Shown here: piece after piece, positions 7,609 through 19,148 of the stretch
How the letters are laid out: each line of letters opens with the position of its first letter
How positions within the stretch are numbered: the stretch's first letter is position 1
DNA from: Candidatus Zixiibacteriota bacterium
Lineage (GTDB): Bacteria > Zixibacteria > MSB-5A5 > GN15 > FEB-12
Assembly (NCBI GenBank): GCA_024280215.1
Contig: JAJRQO010000024.1
Span: forward strand, 1 to 51,399
DNA: 51,399 nucleotides
Direction: 5' to 3'
Made by a program: the position numbers and the translations under genes
Notes under the pieces: model-generated
Databases searched by the model: none
The model's input: the letters and a program-made list of their open reading frames with translations, nothing else
What the model was told of the DNA's origin: nothing

Positions 7609-9426
7609 TTACGAGAGTTCATCCACTAATTTTACAAACTCATCTACATCGGCAAGAGCAGTGTCAACAGCACCTTTCCAGAATGCTTCTTGTGTTAAAT
7701 CAACACCAAGATGTTTTTTTGTCAACTCTTCAGTTGTCATAGAGCCAGTATCTTTTAAGAGGGCATCATACTTTGCTGAAAATGTAGCACCTTCTTTTTT
7801 GGCTTGGTCATACAAGCCACCAGAATACATAAATCCAAATGTATATGGGAAGTTATAAAATGGTGCTCCAGTAAAGTAGAAATGTAATTTTGAACACCAG
7901 AAAAGTGGATGGTAGCCTGACTCATCAAGCAAATCACCATACGCTTCTTTTTGAGCGACGACCATCAAGTCTTTGAGTTCTTGTGTTGAAAGAACACCAT
8001 CTTTACGTTTCTCATAAAACATTTTATCAAAGAGATAACGAGAATGAATGTCACACATCATCGTGTAAGCACCTTGTAACTTCTGCTCAATGAGCATCAA
8101 TTTTTCCTGCGTATCTTCAGTTTGTGCGAGAGCAGCGTCGGTGACAACAGCTTCGGCAAATGTCGATGCAGTTTCTGCAAGGTTCATTGGGTAACTTTGA
8201 GCAAATGGTGCTTTGTCATTGAGTACCCAGCTATGATAGGCATGTCCAAGTTCGTGGGCAAGAGTGAGTAAGTTTTCATAAGTATTGGCGTAGGTCATAA
8301 ATATTCTTGATTGATTATTTTTGCCCATACCAGTACAGAAGCCACCGCCACGTTTGTTCGGACGATCTTCGGCTTCAATCCAGTTTTTGTCAATAGCCAT
8401 TTTACAAAATGCAGCCATATCAGGTGAAAATGATTTAATATTTTCATAAATAAATTCGGTCGCTTCATCGTATGGATACTGCTTTTCAGCATCACCACAA
8501 GGAGCAAACTGATCGTACCATCTGAATTTATCAATGTTCAATAGTTTTTTCTTGGCATCAATATATGGTTTGAGACGGTGCAGATTATCTTTGATAACTT
8601 TCCACATCGTGTCGAGGGATTTTTGTTCCATGCGAGACATTTTGAGAGGTTCGTATGTTGCCGACTCCCATCCACGACGTTCATAGACAGAAAGTCTGAA
8701 ACCAGCCATAGAGTTTAAAATCATAGCAGCCAGATTTTCACGAGATTCCCATGCTCCAACCATTTTTTCAAAGGCTTGTTTACGGACATCACGGTTAGCA
8801 TCTGACATTTTAGTGGCAAGTTGTCCGAGTGACATTGTCGTAGTTTTGCCATCTTCTTCAAACTCAACTTTGAGCTCGCCTGACATTTTGCTGTAAAGTT
8901 GGTCCCATGCGTGGTAACCATTTACCTCAAGCTCAAGTGCTAATGATTCCATTTCGACAGGCATCTTACTTTTTGCTAAGTCACGCATTTCATTTAAGTA
9001 AAACTGAATTTCTTTTATTTTATCGTGATCAAGAAACTTATTCCAGTTTTCATCAGATTGTTGTAATGCGAGTGATTCAAGGGTCGCTTTGATTTTTTGC
9101 CAACGTGAATAGTAGACCATGCCTTCGCTCTCGATAGCATCGGCTTTGTCGTCGGTTGTGTTTTGCGATGTGAGACATCCAGCGAATGAAAGAATCAATT
9201 CGATATCTTCGCCGAGTGATTGCCATTCTAAAATAAAGTCAACCCAAGTCGTGAGAGATGAATCGTCGATACCAGTTTGCAGTTGACCGATATTTTTTTC
9301 GGCAGTTTCTAAGCGAGTTTTGACAGCATTACGATGTTTTTGGTATGCTTCAGAAGAACTACCACCTTCAAAAATCGAATCTAAATCCCATTTTGGGGCG
9401 GGTTTTGTTTGTGTTGAGGTCGTCAT
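7609..9426 (-). CDS. pepF: M3-family oligoendopeptidase (PepF-like)
   Basis: The 605-residue length is normal for PepF/M3B peptidases. The zinc-binding motif HELGHAYH is at 391-398, followed by a downstream Glu-rich helix (ETASTFAEAVVTDAAL) that supplies the third ligand. It has no signal peptide, so it is a cytosolic metallopeptidase that cleaves short peptides. The start at 9426 has a GGAG site nine bases upstream. The alkC gene follows after three bases, forming a two-gene unit. The whole family architecture is present with no visible damage. Confidence 0.92.
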   Translation of the reverse strand: MTTSTQTKPAPKWDLDSIFEGGSSSEAYQKHRNAVKTRLETAEKNIGQLQTGIDDSSLTTWVDFILEWQSLGEDIELILSFAGCLTSQNTTDDKADAIESEGMVYYSRWQKIKATLESLALQQSDENWNKFLDHDKIKEIQFYLNEMRDLAKSKMPVEMESLALELEVNGYHAWDQLYSKMSGELKVEFEEDGKTTTMSLGQLATKMSDANRDVRKQAFEKMVGAWESRENLAAMILNSMAGFRLSVYERRGWESATYEPLKMSRMEQKSLDTMWKVIKDNLHRLKPYIDAKKKLLNIDKFRWYDQFAPCGDAEKQYPYDEATEFIYENIKSFSPDMAAFCKMAIDKNWIEAEDRPNKRGGGFCTGMGKNNQSRIFMTYANTYENLLTLAHELGHAYHSWVLNDKAPFAQSYPMNLAETASTFAEAVVTDAALAQTEDTQEKLMLIEQKLQGAYTMMCDIHSRYLFDKMFYEKRKDGVLSTQELKDLMVVAQKEAYGDLLDESGYHPLFWCSKLHFYFTGAPFYNFPYTFGFMYSGGLYDQAKKEGATFSAKYDALLKDTGSMTTEELTKKHLGVDLTQEAFWKGAVDTALADVDEFVKLVDELS

Positions 9427-9550
9427 TTTCTATATCTCCATAGATAAATATGTTATTTATTTGAGGTGTTAATATAGTATAACGTGAAATCAAAGGCAAT
9501 AGTTTCCGAATGGACAAATGAAAAATTTGAGGTGTAATATCTTTGGATGT

Positions 9551-9670
9551 TTTTTCAAGACCCTTCGACTCAGCTAATTGGTTGCAATCTGTCAAGGTGA
9601 CTTGAAAAAATAAAATATAATCTTGTCATGTTGAGCACCCTGTAGGGTGTGAGTGGAGTCGAAGTATGCT
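9551..9670. repeat. Dispersed intergenic repeat, full copy (units A and B)
   Basis: Unit A (9551-9608) has inverted ends TTTCAAG...CTTGAAA and contains GACCCTTCGACTC. Unit B (9622-9670) reads TTGTCATGTTGAGC, a small CACCCTGTAGGGTG hairpin insert, then GGAGTCGAAGTATG. Both units recur in inverse orientation at 44225-44313, and unit B alone recurs at 33523-33552. These are family-type palindromic repeats between genes. Confidence 0.75.
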
Positions 9671-9677
9671 CTAAATC

Positions 9678-10400
9678 CTACCAGTTCATGCGGTAAACAC
9701 GTTGTCTATTGCCTCGTGATGAACCGCCTCCACGACCAGTTATTTTGACTATCATTTTTAAGACAAGCCACCCGAAAATAAAACCGCCAACATGAGCTAA
9801 ATATGCGACACCACCACCCGAAGAGCTTCCGGTAAGAGAATTAAAGAGTTGAATGGCAAACCAAATACCGATAACGATTTTGGCGGGAAGATGTATAAAT
9901 TGTATAAATATGAAGAAGAAAAGAATCGTGATTTTAGCTTTTGGATGTAATATCATATAGGCACCCATGAGACCAGCAATCGCACCAGAAGCTCCGACAA
10001 GTGGCACTTGTGAATCTGGTCCAAAAAGAGTAAACATACCGATAGCAGCTAAACCAGCGATAAGATAGAAAAGTATAAATTTGACTGGTCCAAAGTAATC
10101 TTCAATATTATTCCCGAAAATCCATAAGAATAACATATTACCTATTAGATGCATCCAGCCACCGTGCATAAACATTGAAGTGAACATTGTAAGGTAAGTT
10201 GATGCAGGTAGTTGGGGTGTCATTTCTACTGCTTGAGTTAGCTCGACTGGAATAAATCCAAATTGGTAGGTTGTCATCGTGAAAGACTCAACACCCTGCA
10301 TATATGTAAATAGAAATATTAAACAGTTTGTGGCTATAATTCCAATTGTAACATACGGGGTACAAACAGTCGGAGCATCATCTCGAATTGGGATAAACAA
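9678..10400 (-). CDS. Rhomboid-family intramembrane serine protease
   Basis: A 240-residue protein with about six membrane segments. The catalytic serine is in GASGAIAG (Ser138), the catalytic histidine in AHVGG (His203), and the oxyanion-region motif HLIGN is at 84-88. This is the canonical bacterial rhomboid arrangement. Such enzymes cleave transmembrane segments of substrate proteins within the inner membrane. The start at 10400 is one base after the stop of the M23 peptidase gene, so the two genes are likely translationally coupled. The C-terminal tail is Gly/Arg-rich and probably cytoplasmic. The substrate cannot be inferred. Confidence 0.9.
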   Translation of the reverse strand: MFIPIRDDAPTVCTPYVTIGIIATNCLIFLFTYMQGVESFTMTTYQFGFIPVELTQAVEMTPQLPASTYLTMFTSMFMHGGWMHLIGNMLFLWIFGNNIEDYFGPVKFILFYLIAGLAAIGMFTLFGPDSQVPLVGASGAIAGLMGAYMILHPKAKITILFFFIFIQFIHLPAKIVIGIWFAIQLFNSLTGSSSGGGVAYLAHVGGFIFGWLVLKMIVKITGRGGGSSRGNRQRVYRMNW

Positions 10401-10401
10401 A

Positions 10402-12702
10402 TTATTTTCCTTTGGTTTTTCTTGTCGCTGTATTCTTTACGAAAAATTTCAGGTATTGTTGAGCTAAATTTCCAACACGGTCAACAATTTCTATAGATAA
10501 ATGATGATTACCATGTGATAATGGTTGAGCAGGTCGTGCAATAAATTGTTTTGTCTCAGTATCATATTCTGGAATCAGCCACTCTTTGTCAAGTTTTACC
10601 TTAAATGATTGGTCATCGGCAATATCTGATAAAACATCTTCAACTAAAAAAGTAACTTTCAGATTTTGACTCTTATACGTTAGTCCGCTTTTCAAATTTA
10701 TGCGACTAATAACTGGAGGAGCTAAATCGTATACAACGGCAAATGTTCCACCACCAGATGACTCTGCCGTGAGTGTATGACCATCACGTTGGTTGTCAAG
10801 CCAGACCCATTTTTTTTCATCCTCACTATACCAACAGATTCCAGCCCGTTCATAGAAAGGGTCTTTTTTCTTTACCGTATAGCTAACTTTAAAATTTGAT
10901 TTACACAAAAATGCTTCTGGTTTGATTTCCACTAAAGATGAGACAACTCTATCGATTGGACCTTTTAAATAGAAACGTTTATCTATTTCAATAAATCGAG
11001 GGCTGTAAAAATTTTCTTTATTAAATTCAAAGTAAATATTTTCATAAGACATGATTTGTTTATTCTTATGTCCAACCAGTGTAAGGTTTAAATTTTCTAC
11101 AAATTGTAACGGATAGGTTGTGTCTTTTGACATGGCAAACCCAATTTTATCGATATGTTCATATTTTTCAAGAGGAGGGATAAAACAACGATATGTCGTC
11201 ATATTAAAATATGTCGGATACAAAACATCAAGCAGTGAATCTTTATAAAAGAGTTCAATTCTGGATTCAGAAGACTGTCGAGTTTTGACATTGAGATTTA
11301 CAAGTAGTCCATCTTCCAAGATTTCATAATTCAGGCGTACCGATAATTTCCCTTTTTTCATAACTCCCGAGAATAAATTATCACGAATGACAGCATTTTT
11401 TGAAAACATAAAAAGGCGTATGGTAGTTGTTGGGGCTGAAGAGCCTTTAAGTTTCACAAGAAGCTGACTATTGTCGAGTTTTTTGATTTCGGCTTTTTTG
11501 ACAACTCCCCATTGATCCCCACGATTTAGATAAGGGAGAGTAGAGTCAATTTTCATTGTTGTTAAATCTGTAGTAGGGCTAAAGAAATAATATTGGTCTA
11601 TCCTATTTTTTACTATATGAGAATCTAATTGGTATAATTCTTCTTGAGGACCAAAGATAAAATCAAATGTGAGTGAACGTTTATTACCAAAACAATCTTC
11701 AGCGATAATCTCGGCTGTGTGATGACCGTATGAGATGTTTTTATTTAGTCCGATTATACCATTACTATTGTTTGCAGAAATGCTTCCATTAAAATCGTTT
11801 CCCTGAGCATTATAAAGCCGTTGAAACCTTTTTTCTTTATTGACTGCTTTGTGATATTCATACCGAAAATTAACTGCCTTTTGCTTATCAAAATCAAGCT
11901 GCTCAAAAGTAACTTGATAAAATTCCTTCTTGTCAATTTTAAGGGTCAGCTTATAGATTGACTGTTTCATCCCTGCATTTTTCATTTGGTCGTATACTGA
12001 GGTGAACAAACCAAAAGGACGGTTAAAATATAAGAGTGTATCGAGATAATATTGATTTGTCTGATTATTAAATTTGACATCGTATGTCATATTTCTGTTA
12101 CCATTATCAAATAGCGAGACATTGTCGAGCATTTTAAAGCCTATTTTTGAAAAAGTCGGTTTGATTTTATCTTTGATTGAAAAACCATTGGTCAGTGGAT
12201 TTAGTGGAAAATTATTGGCTGTTCGTTTTTCAAAATGCAGATGAGGGGCACCAGCTCCAGTTTGTCCCGTATATCCTAAAAACTCACCTTTTTTAATTCT
12301 GATTTCATCTTTTTTGAGTTCAAAATCCTGAAAATATCTTTTGTCAGCTCGTTGCTTTGCTTTGATAAGTAAATCAATTTTTGGTTGAAAATCATGTAAA
12401 TGACCAAACACGTATATAAATCCATCATCCCCTTTCAAATAGAGCCCTTTTCCATAACCATTATAAGAAGTGCGAATACGTTGAATATACCCAGAAACAG
12501 GGGCAATAAGCTGAGTTCCGACTTTTCCACCAGTTCTTATGTCAATTCCAGTATGGAACCTATTCGCTCGAAAATCGCCAAAACCACTTGAAAGGTCGAT
12601 TTTTCTTTGAATTGGCCAGTCGGTCGCAAAAATTGACAGAGGGCTAAGTATAAGAATGATAATAATTAACGATTTTATTAGTTTGTCCGATATGTGTAGC
12701 AT
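10402..12702 (-). CDS. Secreted M23 (LytM-type) peptidase with long C-terminal region
   Basis: The start at 12702 gives a signal peptide ending near Ile-Phe-Ala and has GAGGA nine bases upstream; the upstream ATG at 12765 would place 21 residues before it. The M23 zinc site is complete: His50 and Asp54 (HTGID), then HLH at 101-103 and His154/His156 in GAPHLHFE. The enzyme should cleave peptidoglycan cross-links in the periplasm. The remaining roughly 600 residues are beta-rich and end with an Ig-like segment near 675-755, so the protein is much longer than simple endopeptidases. The rhomboid gene follows directly. Confidence 0.85.
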   Translation of the reverse strand: MLHISDKLIKSLIIIILILSPLSIFATDWPIQRKIDLSSGFGDFRANRFHTGIDIRTGGKVGTQLIAPVSGYIQRIRTSYNGYGKGLYLKGDDGFIYVFGHLHDFQPKIDLLIKAKQRADKRYFQDFELKKDEIRIKKGEFLGYTGQTGAGAPHLHFEKRTANNFPLNPLTNGFSIKDKIKPTFSKIGFKMLDNVSLFDNGNRNMTYDVKFNNQTNQYYLDTLLYFNRPFGLFTSVYDQMKNAGMKQSIYKLTLKIDKKEFYQVTFEQLDFDKQKAVNFRYEYHKAVNKEKRFQRLYNAQGNDFNGSISANNSNGIIGLNKNISYGHHTAEIIAEDCFGNKRSLTFDFIFGPQEELYQLDSHIVKNRIDQYYFFSPTTDLTTMKIDSTLPYLNRGDQWGVVKKAEIKKLDNSQLLVKLKGSSAPTTTIRLFMFSKNAVIRDNLFSGVMKKGKLSVRLNYEILEDGLLVNLNVKTRQSSESRIELFYKDSLLDVLYPTYFNMTTYRCFIPPLEKYEHIDKIGFAMSKDTTYPLQFVENLNLTLVGHKNKQIMSYENIYFEFNKENFYSPRFIEIDKRFYLKGPIDRVVSSLVEIKPEAFLCKSNFKVSYTVKKKDPFYERAGICWYSEDEKKWVWLDNQRDGHTLTAESSGGGTFAVVYDLAPPVISRINLKSGLTYKSQNLKVTFLVEDVLSDIADDQSFKVKLDKEWLIPEYDTETKQFIARPAQPLSHGNHHLSIEIVDRVGNLAQQYLKFFVKNTATRKTKGK

Positions 12703-12894
12703 GATGTGAAATCCTCTATTTTCATATTTAAACAATGAAAGTACTGTAATGATGCAAAAAAACAAACTTTTAAATAATCATAGTTGTAAAATTATGTCGG
12801 CATTTATGTACAATTTAATGCTTTTTTTACTAAAAGTTAGGTTGCCAAATCATAATATTAAATTATATTCATAGACTCCAGTTCTCTGAGCGAA

Positions 12895-12924
12895 TTGGGT
12901 TAAAAAAGATTGAAAAAATATAAT
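12895..12924 (+). promoter_or_regulatory. Sigma-70-type promoter of the PpiD-like gene
   Basis: TTGGGT at 12895-12900, an 18-nt spacer and a consensus TATAAT at 12919-12924. The start codon follows at 12948 after an AAGGAG site. The divergent M23 gene begins at 12702, so this 245-bp gap holds both promoters. Confidence 0.65.
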
Positions 12925-12947
12925 ATATATCTAAGGAGAAACACCTG

Positions 12948-14777
12948 ATGTTTGATTTTTTTAGAAGGATGATAGTACCAATTATCATGATTGCCCTTAT
13001 TGGATTTTTAGCAACTATTATCTTTTCATGGGGTGCTGATATTAATAGTCGTAGTAAGTATGAAAGTAGTAATCTTGCTGCTGTTATTAATGGTGAAGAA
13101 GTATCGTGGACAACTTATCAACAAGTGTACGATAATCTTGTTAAAAATGAACGACAAAACTCTGATGCTGAAATTTCTGATGCCAAAAGAGCCGAACTGC
13201 ATGACAACGCCTGGAGCCAGATTCAATATGAACGGTTGCTGGGACAACAAATTGCTAAATACAACATCACTGTTTCAGATGATGAATTATATGACTTTTT
13301 GAAATATTACCCACCGACTGATTTTCAACAATCAGCTACTTTCCAAACAAATGGTCAGTTTGATTATCAAAAATATCTCTCTGCATTAGCTGATCCATCT
13401 TACTCAGCATTTTGGGCAAACTCAGAACCATATTTCAAGTCTGAAATTCAAAAATCTAAACTTCAAGAACAGATTATCCAAGCAGCACATGTTTCTGAAA
13501 ATGAAGTTAAAGATTTATTTGTTGCATTAAATGAAAAAATTAAACTTGGCATGGTCAATGTTGGTTATGGTAAATATACTCGACCAGGTCCTACATCAAC
13601 CGATGCTGAATATCAAGAGTATTATAATTCTCACAAAGAGAAGTATAATATAGACGAACGAGCTTCTGTAAGAGTTGTAATAATTGAAAACAAACCAAGT
13701 CGTTCAGATTGGGAAAACGGTCTTGCCCAGATTCAATTGATTGCTGACACTATTGCTACTGGTGCCGATTTTGCTGAAATGGCGAAAGTTTATTCTGAGG
13801 ATGGTTCTGCGGCAAGTGGTGGTGATCTTGGATGGTTCTCTAAAGGACAGATGGTTCCTGAATTTGACCGTATGGTATTCACAATGAATGATGGTGATGT
13901 CTCCCGTCCTGTGAAAACTAAGTTTGGATGGCACATTATTAAATCATTTGGTTTCAAAACTGAAACTGAAAATGGTAAAGAAGTTAAAAAAGCAAAAGCG
14001 TCGCATATCTTAATTAAAGTAGTAGCATCCTCTGAAACAAAAGATGCCACTTTTGAAAAATTAAATAAATTTAGAACTGAAGCTTTAGAATTAGGTTTTA
14101 AACAAGCTGCTGTCAAAAATGAATTAAAGCATCAGACAACGGAACCATTTATTCGTGGCAACGCTATTCAGTTTATAGGTTTAAATTCTCTTGTATCTAA
14201 CTTTGTCTTTAAAAATGAAATAGATGCAATCTCTCCTGTCTTTGAAGGTTCAACAAGTCAGTATATTGTTCAGGTAGCTGAAAAGTTTCCTGCTGGTGCA
14301 GCTTCATTTGAAGATGTGAAACAAAAAGTTGCACTTGATCTCTTAAAAGAAAAAGTTCACACTATGTGTGCTGATACTGCAAATGTTATCTGGGCTGAAA
14401 TTCAGGCTGGAAAATCAATGGAAAAAGCATCTGTCGCCCATGGCTTTGAATACGAAGAAACTGTTGAGTTTGCTCGTGGTGAATATGTCAAGGGCATAAA
14501 TAACCAACCAGAAGTTATTGGAAGGGCATTTGCCTTGCAAAATAAAGGTGACATGACTGGACCTATCGAATATAATCAAGGTACTGTTATTCTTAAACTT
14601 CTATCAAAAACTTCAGTTGATTTAAATGAGTTTACTACCAAGAGAGATTCATTATACAATGTCTTGTTAGTAAGTAAACAACAGGAATTGTTTGGGCGTT
14701 GGTATGAGAATTTAATCGAATCATCTGATATTGTGAACAATCTGGAAGCATTACGGTCTGCTAATCGCAATAACTAA
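12948..14777 (+). CDS. PpiD/SurA-like membrane-anchored peptidyl-prolyl isomerase
   Basis: 609 residues. One N-terminal membrane anchor (about 9-28) is followed by a SurA_N/PpiD_N chaperone region and a parvulin domain near 225-335 (SEDGSAASGGDLGWFSKGQMVPEFD, then GWHIIKSFG). A second, partial parvulin-like segment begins ASHILIK. This is the PpiD layout: an inner-membrane foldase whose body faces the periplasm and helps outer-membrane proteins fold. That suits the many barrels in this window. AAGGAG lies just before the ATG. It is a single-gene unit with its own promoter and terminator. Confidence 0.88.
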   Translation: MFDFFRRMIVPIIMIALIGFLATIIFSWGADINSRSKYESSNLAAVINGEEVSWTTYQQVYDNLVKNERQNSDAEISDAKRAELHDNAWSQIQYERLLGQQIAKYNITVSDDELYDFLKYYPPTDFQQSATFQTNGQFDYQKYLSALADPSYSAFWANSEPYFKSEIQKSKLQEQIIQAAHVSENEVKDLFVALNEKIKLGMVNVGYGKYTRPGPTSTDAEYQEYYNSHKEKYNIDERASVRVVIIENKPSRSDWENGLAQIQLIADTIATGADFAEMAKVYSEDGSAASGGDLGWFSKGQMVPEFDRMVFTMNDGDVSRPVKTKFGWHIIKSFGFKTETENGKEVKKAKASHILIKVVASSETKDATFEKLNKFRTEALELGFKQAAVKNELKHQTTEPFIRGNAIQFIGLNSLVSNFVFKNEIDAISPVFEGSTSQYIVQVAEKFPAGAASFEDVKQKVALDLLKEKVHTMCADTANVIWAEIQAGKSMEKASVAHGFEYEETVEFARGEYVKGINNQPEVIGRAFALQNKGDMTGPIEYNQGTVILKLLSKTSVDLNEFTTKRDSLYNVLLVSKQQELFGRWYENLIESSDIVNNLEALRSANRNN

Positions 14778-14797
14778 ATAAGTCAACCTAAGCTTTT

Positions 14798-14836
14798 AAA
14801 ACGGAATTTTCATTTATTGGAAATTCCGTTTTTTTT
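14798..14836 (+). terminator. Intrinsic terminator after the PpiD-like gene
   Basis: The 11-bp stem AAACGGAATTT/AAATTCCGTTT with a 12-base loop runs into an eight-to-nine T tract. Confidence 0.85.
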
Positions 14837-14905
14837 GTCTGAAAATAGGCAACAAATTTGGTTGATTTTCGTGCAATAAATTCGATAGATTGTCAATGAA
14901 ACAGC

Positions 14906-14933
14906 TTGACTAATAGGATAAAAGCTATATATA
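14906..14933 (+). promoter_or_regulatory. Sigma-70-type promoter of the malic enzyme gene
   Basis: TTGACT at 14906-14911 is followed after 16 nt by TATATA at 14928-14933. The leader is about 85 nt and carries TAGGAG before the ATG at 15025. Confidence 0.6.
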
Positions 14934-15024
14934 ACCCTTGTGAAAAAAATAACAAAATAAGGTCGCAGCTCTAATGTTGATTTGTAGACCATATTTGTTT
15001 TAATAAATTGTAGGAGTTATTTTT

Positions 15025-17265
15025 ATGATAACCAAACAACAAGCATTAGAATACCACGAGCGGGGACGACGTGGGAAAATCGAAGTCACCCCAACTAAAC
15101 CATGCTCTACTCAAATGGACTTATCTTTGGCCTACACTCCTGGTGTAGCGGAACCATGTATGGAAATACATAATAATCCTGAAGATGTCTATAAATACAC
15201 TGCTAAAGGAAATTTGGTCGGTGTTGTCACAAATGGTTCGGCAGTATTAGGCTTAGGTAATATCGGACCTGCTGCGGGTAAACCTGTTATGGAAGGGAAA
15301 GGAGTCCTCTTCAAACGGTTTGCTGATATTGATGTTTTTGATATAGAACTCGATACACAAGACCCTGATGAAATTATTAAAACGTGTCAGCTAATGGAGC
15401 CAACTTTTGGTGGGATTAATTTAGAAGATATTAAAGGACCAGAATGTTTTTACATAGAAGAAGAACTCAAGAAAACAATGAGCATTCCAGTTTTTCATGA
15501 TGACCAACATGGTACCGCAATTATTTCAGCAGCAGCTTTAGTGAATGCATTAGAAATTGTTAAAAAAGATATTACCAAAGTTCGAGTTGTCTATTCTGGT
15601 GCTGGTGCCGCGGGTATAGCATGTGCCAAGTTGTATTTATCCTTAGGTGTATCGCCTGAAAATATTTTGATGGTAGATTCCAAGGGGGTTATGTATGAAG
15701 GTCGTGGTGATACATTTAATAAGTACAAACAAGAGTTTGTCCGTAAAACTGATATTCATACATTAGAACAAGCAATGGTTGACGCTGATGTATTTGTAGG
15801 TGTTTCTGTTAAAGATTGCGTGACGGCAAAAATGGTGAAGTCTATGGCAAAAGATCCTATTCTTTTTGCGATGGCAAATCCTGACCCTGAAATTATGTAT
15901 CCTGACGCTATGGCTGCCCGTTCTGATGCTATCGTAGCTACTGGTCGGTCTGATTTCCCTAACCAAGTCAATAATGTTTTAGGTTTCCCGTTTATTTTCA
16001 GAGGGGCTTTAGATGTTGGTGCCAAAGCAATCAACGAAGAGATGAAAATTGCTGCTGTAAAAGCATTAGCAGATTTGGCAAAAGAAGATGTCCCTGACGA
16101 AGTAGCTCAAGCATACGGTGTTGAATATTTCAAGTTTGGTAGAGAGTATTTGATTCCAAAACCATTTGATCCTCGAATTTTAGTATGGGAATCTGTGGCA
16201 GTTGCAAAAGCTGCGATGGACTCCGGTGTTGCTCGAATAAAAATTGATTTAGAAAAATACAAAGTAGAGCTTGAAAACAGAATTGGAAAAGGGCGTTCGA
16301 TTATGCGCGTCATGACCGAAAAAGCAAAACTTAATCCTAAGAGAGTCGTATTCCCTGAAGGGGATTCATCACGAATTTTACGAGCTGCTCATATTATTAA
16401 ATCTCATGGGATTGCTTCGCCGATTGTTTTAGGGAAACCAAAACGGATTCAAGCATTAGCGGAAGAGCATGAAATTGATATGACTGGTATTGAAATTATC
16501 AATCCTGCTAAATCAGACAAACAAGAAAAATATGCCAAAATCTTATTTGATAAACGGTACCGCAAAGGGATGACTCCTGAGAAAGCAGCCGCAAAAGTAA
16601 AGAATCCAACTTATTTTGGATTACTCATGCTTGAAAATGGCGACTGTGATACTGTACTATCTGGGGTAACATCTGATTATCCAACGACTATTCGTCCAGC
16701 ATTGGAAATTATTGATTTAGAACAAGGTGTGTCAAAAGTTTCTGGTATGTATGCAATGATAGCTAAAGATAAAGTTTACATGTTTGCCGATACAACCGTA
16801 AATATCGACCCTACTGCTGAAGAACTGGCTGAAATTGCTATTGAATCTGCCAAGGTTGCCAAACGGTTTAATATCGAGCCTCGGATTGCGATGCTTTCAT
16901 TCTCAAATTTTGGTTCAGCCGTGTATCCTGAATCTAAAAAAGTTGCTAAAGCGACTGCAATTGTAAAAGAGAAAGCTCCTCATCTTATTTGTGATGGTGA
17001 AATGCAAGCTGATACTGCTTTGGTCTCTGAATATCGCCAGAGAAGATATCCCTTTTCACAATTGAAAAAAGATGCTAATGTGCTTATTTTCCCTGACTTA
17101 AATTCAGGTAATATCGCCTATAAGCTTTCGCAAAGACTTGGTGGACTGGATTCGATTGGACCGATTTTGATGGGGCTTTCAAAACCTGTCCATGTTCTGC
17201 ATTCGATTCATACTGTTGATGAAATTGTCGACATGGCTTCAATTGCGGTTGTTGAAGCGCAATAA
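15025..17265 (+). CDS. maeB: NADP-type malic enzyme fused to phosphotransacetylase-like domain
   Basis: 746 residues, as in MaeB. The N-terminal malic domain (1-about 160) has [12 protein letters not shown] and FHDDQHGTA. An NAD(P)-binding domain with SGAGAAGIA follows to about 390. Residues about 430-746 form a PTA-like domain ([12 protein letters not shown], then [16 protein letters not shown]). The enzyme decarboxylates malate to pyruvate with NAD(P)+ reduction. In MaeB the PTA domain is regulatory, binding acetyl-CoA, rather than catalytic. The gene is a single unit between a promoter and a terminator. The cofactor preference is taken from the family, not from a residue I can point to. 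Confidence 0.95.
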   Translation: MITKQQALEYHERGRRGKIEVTPTKPCSTQMDLSLAYTPGVAEPCMEIHNNPEDVYKYTAKGNLVGVVTNGSAVLGLGNIGPAAGKPVMEGKGVLFKRFADIDVFDIELDTQDPDEIIKTCQLMEPTFGGINLEDIKGPECFYIEEELKKTMSIPVFHDDQHGTAIISAAALVNALEIVKKDITKVRVVYSGAGAAGIACAKLYLSLGVSPENILMVDSKGVMYEGRGDTFNKYKQEFVRKTDIHTLEQAMVDADVFVGVSVKDCVTAKMVKSMAKDPILFAMANPDPEIMYPDAMAARSDAIVATGRSDFPNQVNNVLGFPFIFRGALDVGAKAINEEMKIAAVKALADLAKEDVPDEVAQAYGVEYFKFGREYLIPKPFDPRILVWESVAVAKAAMDSGVARIKIDLEKYKVELENRIGKGRSIMRVMTEKAKLNPKRVVFPEGDSSRILRAAHIIKSHGIASPIVLGKPKRIQALAEEHEIDMTGIEIINPAKSDKQEKYAKILFDKRYRKGMTPEKAAAKVKNPTYFGLLMLENGDCDTVLSGVTSDYPTTIRPALEIIDLEQGVSKVSGMYAMIAKDKVYMFADTTVNIDPTAEELAEIAIESAKVAKRFNIEPRIAMLSFSNFGSAVYPESKKVAKATAIVKEKAPHLICDGEMQADTALVSEYRQRRYPFSQLKKDANVLIFPDLNSGNIAYKLSQRLGGLDSIGPILMGLSKPVHVLHSIHTVDEIVDMASIAVVEAQ

Positions 17266-17272
17266 ATTATAA

Positions 17273-17310
17273 GACCTGGAGAGTTAAATTCTTCAGGCCT
17301 TTTCCTTTTT
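17273..17310 (+). terminator. Intrinsic terminator after maeB
   Basis: The stem GACCTGGAGA / TCTTCAGGCC (one mismatch, one G-U) has a seven-base loop and is followed by TTTTCCTTTTT. Confidence 0.75.
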
Positions 17311-17350
17311 AGGAAATATAAATATTGCTCATTTATTTAATTCTTTTTAT

Positions 17351-17379
17351 TTGCTCTTTAGCCTTTAAATCAGTAATAT
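17351..17379 (+). promoter_or_regulatory. Sigma-70-type promoter of mreB
   Basis: TTGCTC at 17351-17356, a 17-nt spacer and TAATAT at 17374-17379. The leader then contains an AT-rich stretch with several CATATA repeats before the Shine-Dalgarno AAAGGGA (17439-17445). Confidence 0.5.
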
Positions 17380-17418
17380 GCTTCATATAGCATATATCTA
17401 TATATAAGATAGGTATAG

Positions 17419-18480
<1,062 letters not shown>

Positions 18481-18498
18481 ATTATAAGTAAGTTGTTG

Positions 18499-18524
18499 AG
18501 CCGGAGTGATATCCGGCTTTTTTT
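18499..18524 (+). terminator. Intrinsic terminator after mreB
   Basis: The stem AGCCGGA/TCCGGCT with loop GTGATA runs into seven T residues. Confidence 0.9.
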
Positions 18525-18584
18525 ATACCTATTACCATAATAAGATTAATCTTTTTAATTGATTATTTTGTCTTATAAGTGAAA

Positions 18585-19148
18585 ATGATATCGATGAAAA
18601 CAGAAAGCAATATAACGATTGATGACCTTGTTAAACAAGCTCAGGATGGTGACCGAAAGGCATTTTCTGAGATAGTGAGAATACTTATGAATAAAACTAC
18701 TGCTCTTACATATAAAATAACTTCCGACAGAGATCTCGCCGTAGATGTTGCCCAGGACTCATTTGTCTCAGCTTGGCAGAATCTTCATACTTTTAAGTTC
18801 GAGGCGAAATTTGAAAGTTGGCTCTACCGAATAGCATATAACAAATCACTCAACGCAATTAAAAAGGAAGTGCGTCAAGTCAAAGACTATGACTTTGATT
18901 TACAAGCATCAAATTCTAACCCAGAACGTGATTTATATCAAAAAGAATTACAGACAAAAGTGCTTTCTTTTCTGGACACTCTTCCAAAAGAACAACGAGC
19001 AGTTTTTGAGTTTCGTTTTTATAAAAATATGGCTTTCGCTGAAATATCAGATACAACAGGAAAGGCTTTAGGGACTGTGAAAACATTATATCGTGAAGCA
19101 GTGAAAAAACTTCGTGATAGAGCTATTAAACAAAGGTGGACAGTATGA
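18585..19148 (+). CDS. ECF-family RNA polymerase sigma factor
   Basis: A protein of about 187 residues with the sigma-70 region 2 signature (AVDVAQDSFVSAWQNLHTF, then WLYRIAYNKSLNAIKKE) and a region 4 helix-turn-helix (LPKEQRAVFEFRFYKNMAFAEISDTTGKALGTVKTLYREAVKKL). Start candidates are GTG 18579, ATG 18585 and ATG 18594; none has a Shine-Dalgarno. The stop overlaps the next ATG (ATGA at 19145-19148), so the anti-sigma gene is translationally coupled. A TAATC-N17-TGTCTT element at 18547-18574 is a weak match to the motif upstream of the second ECF module. It probably controls an envelope response with the Spy-like genes downstream. Confidence 0.9.
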   Translation: MISMKTESNITIDDLVKQAQDGDRKAFSEIVRILMNKTTALTYKITSDRDLAVDVAQDSFVSAWQNLHTFKFEAKFESWLYRIAYNKSLNAIKKEVRQVKDYDFDLQASNSNPERDLYQKELQTKVLSFLDTLPKEQRAVFEFRFYKNMAFAEISDTTGKALGTVKTLYREAVKKLRDRAIKQRWTV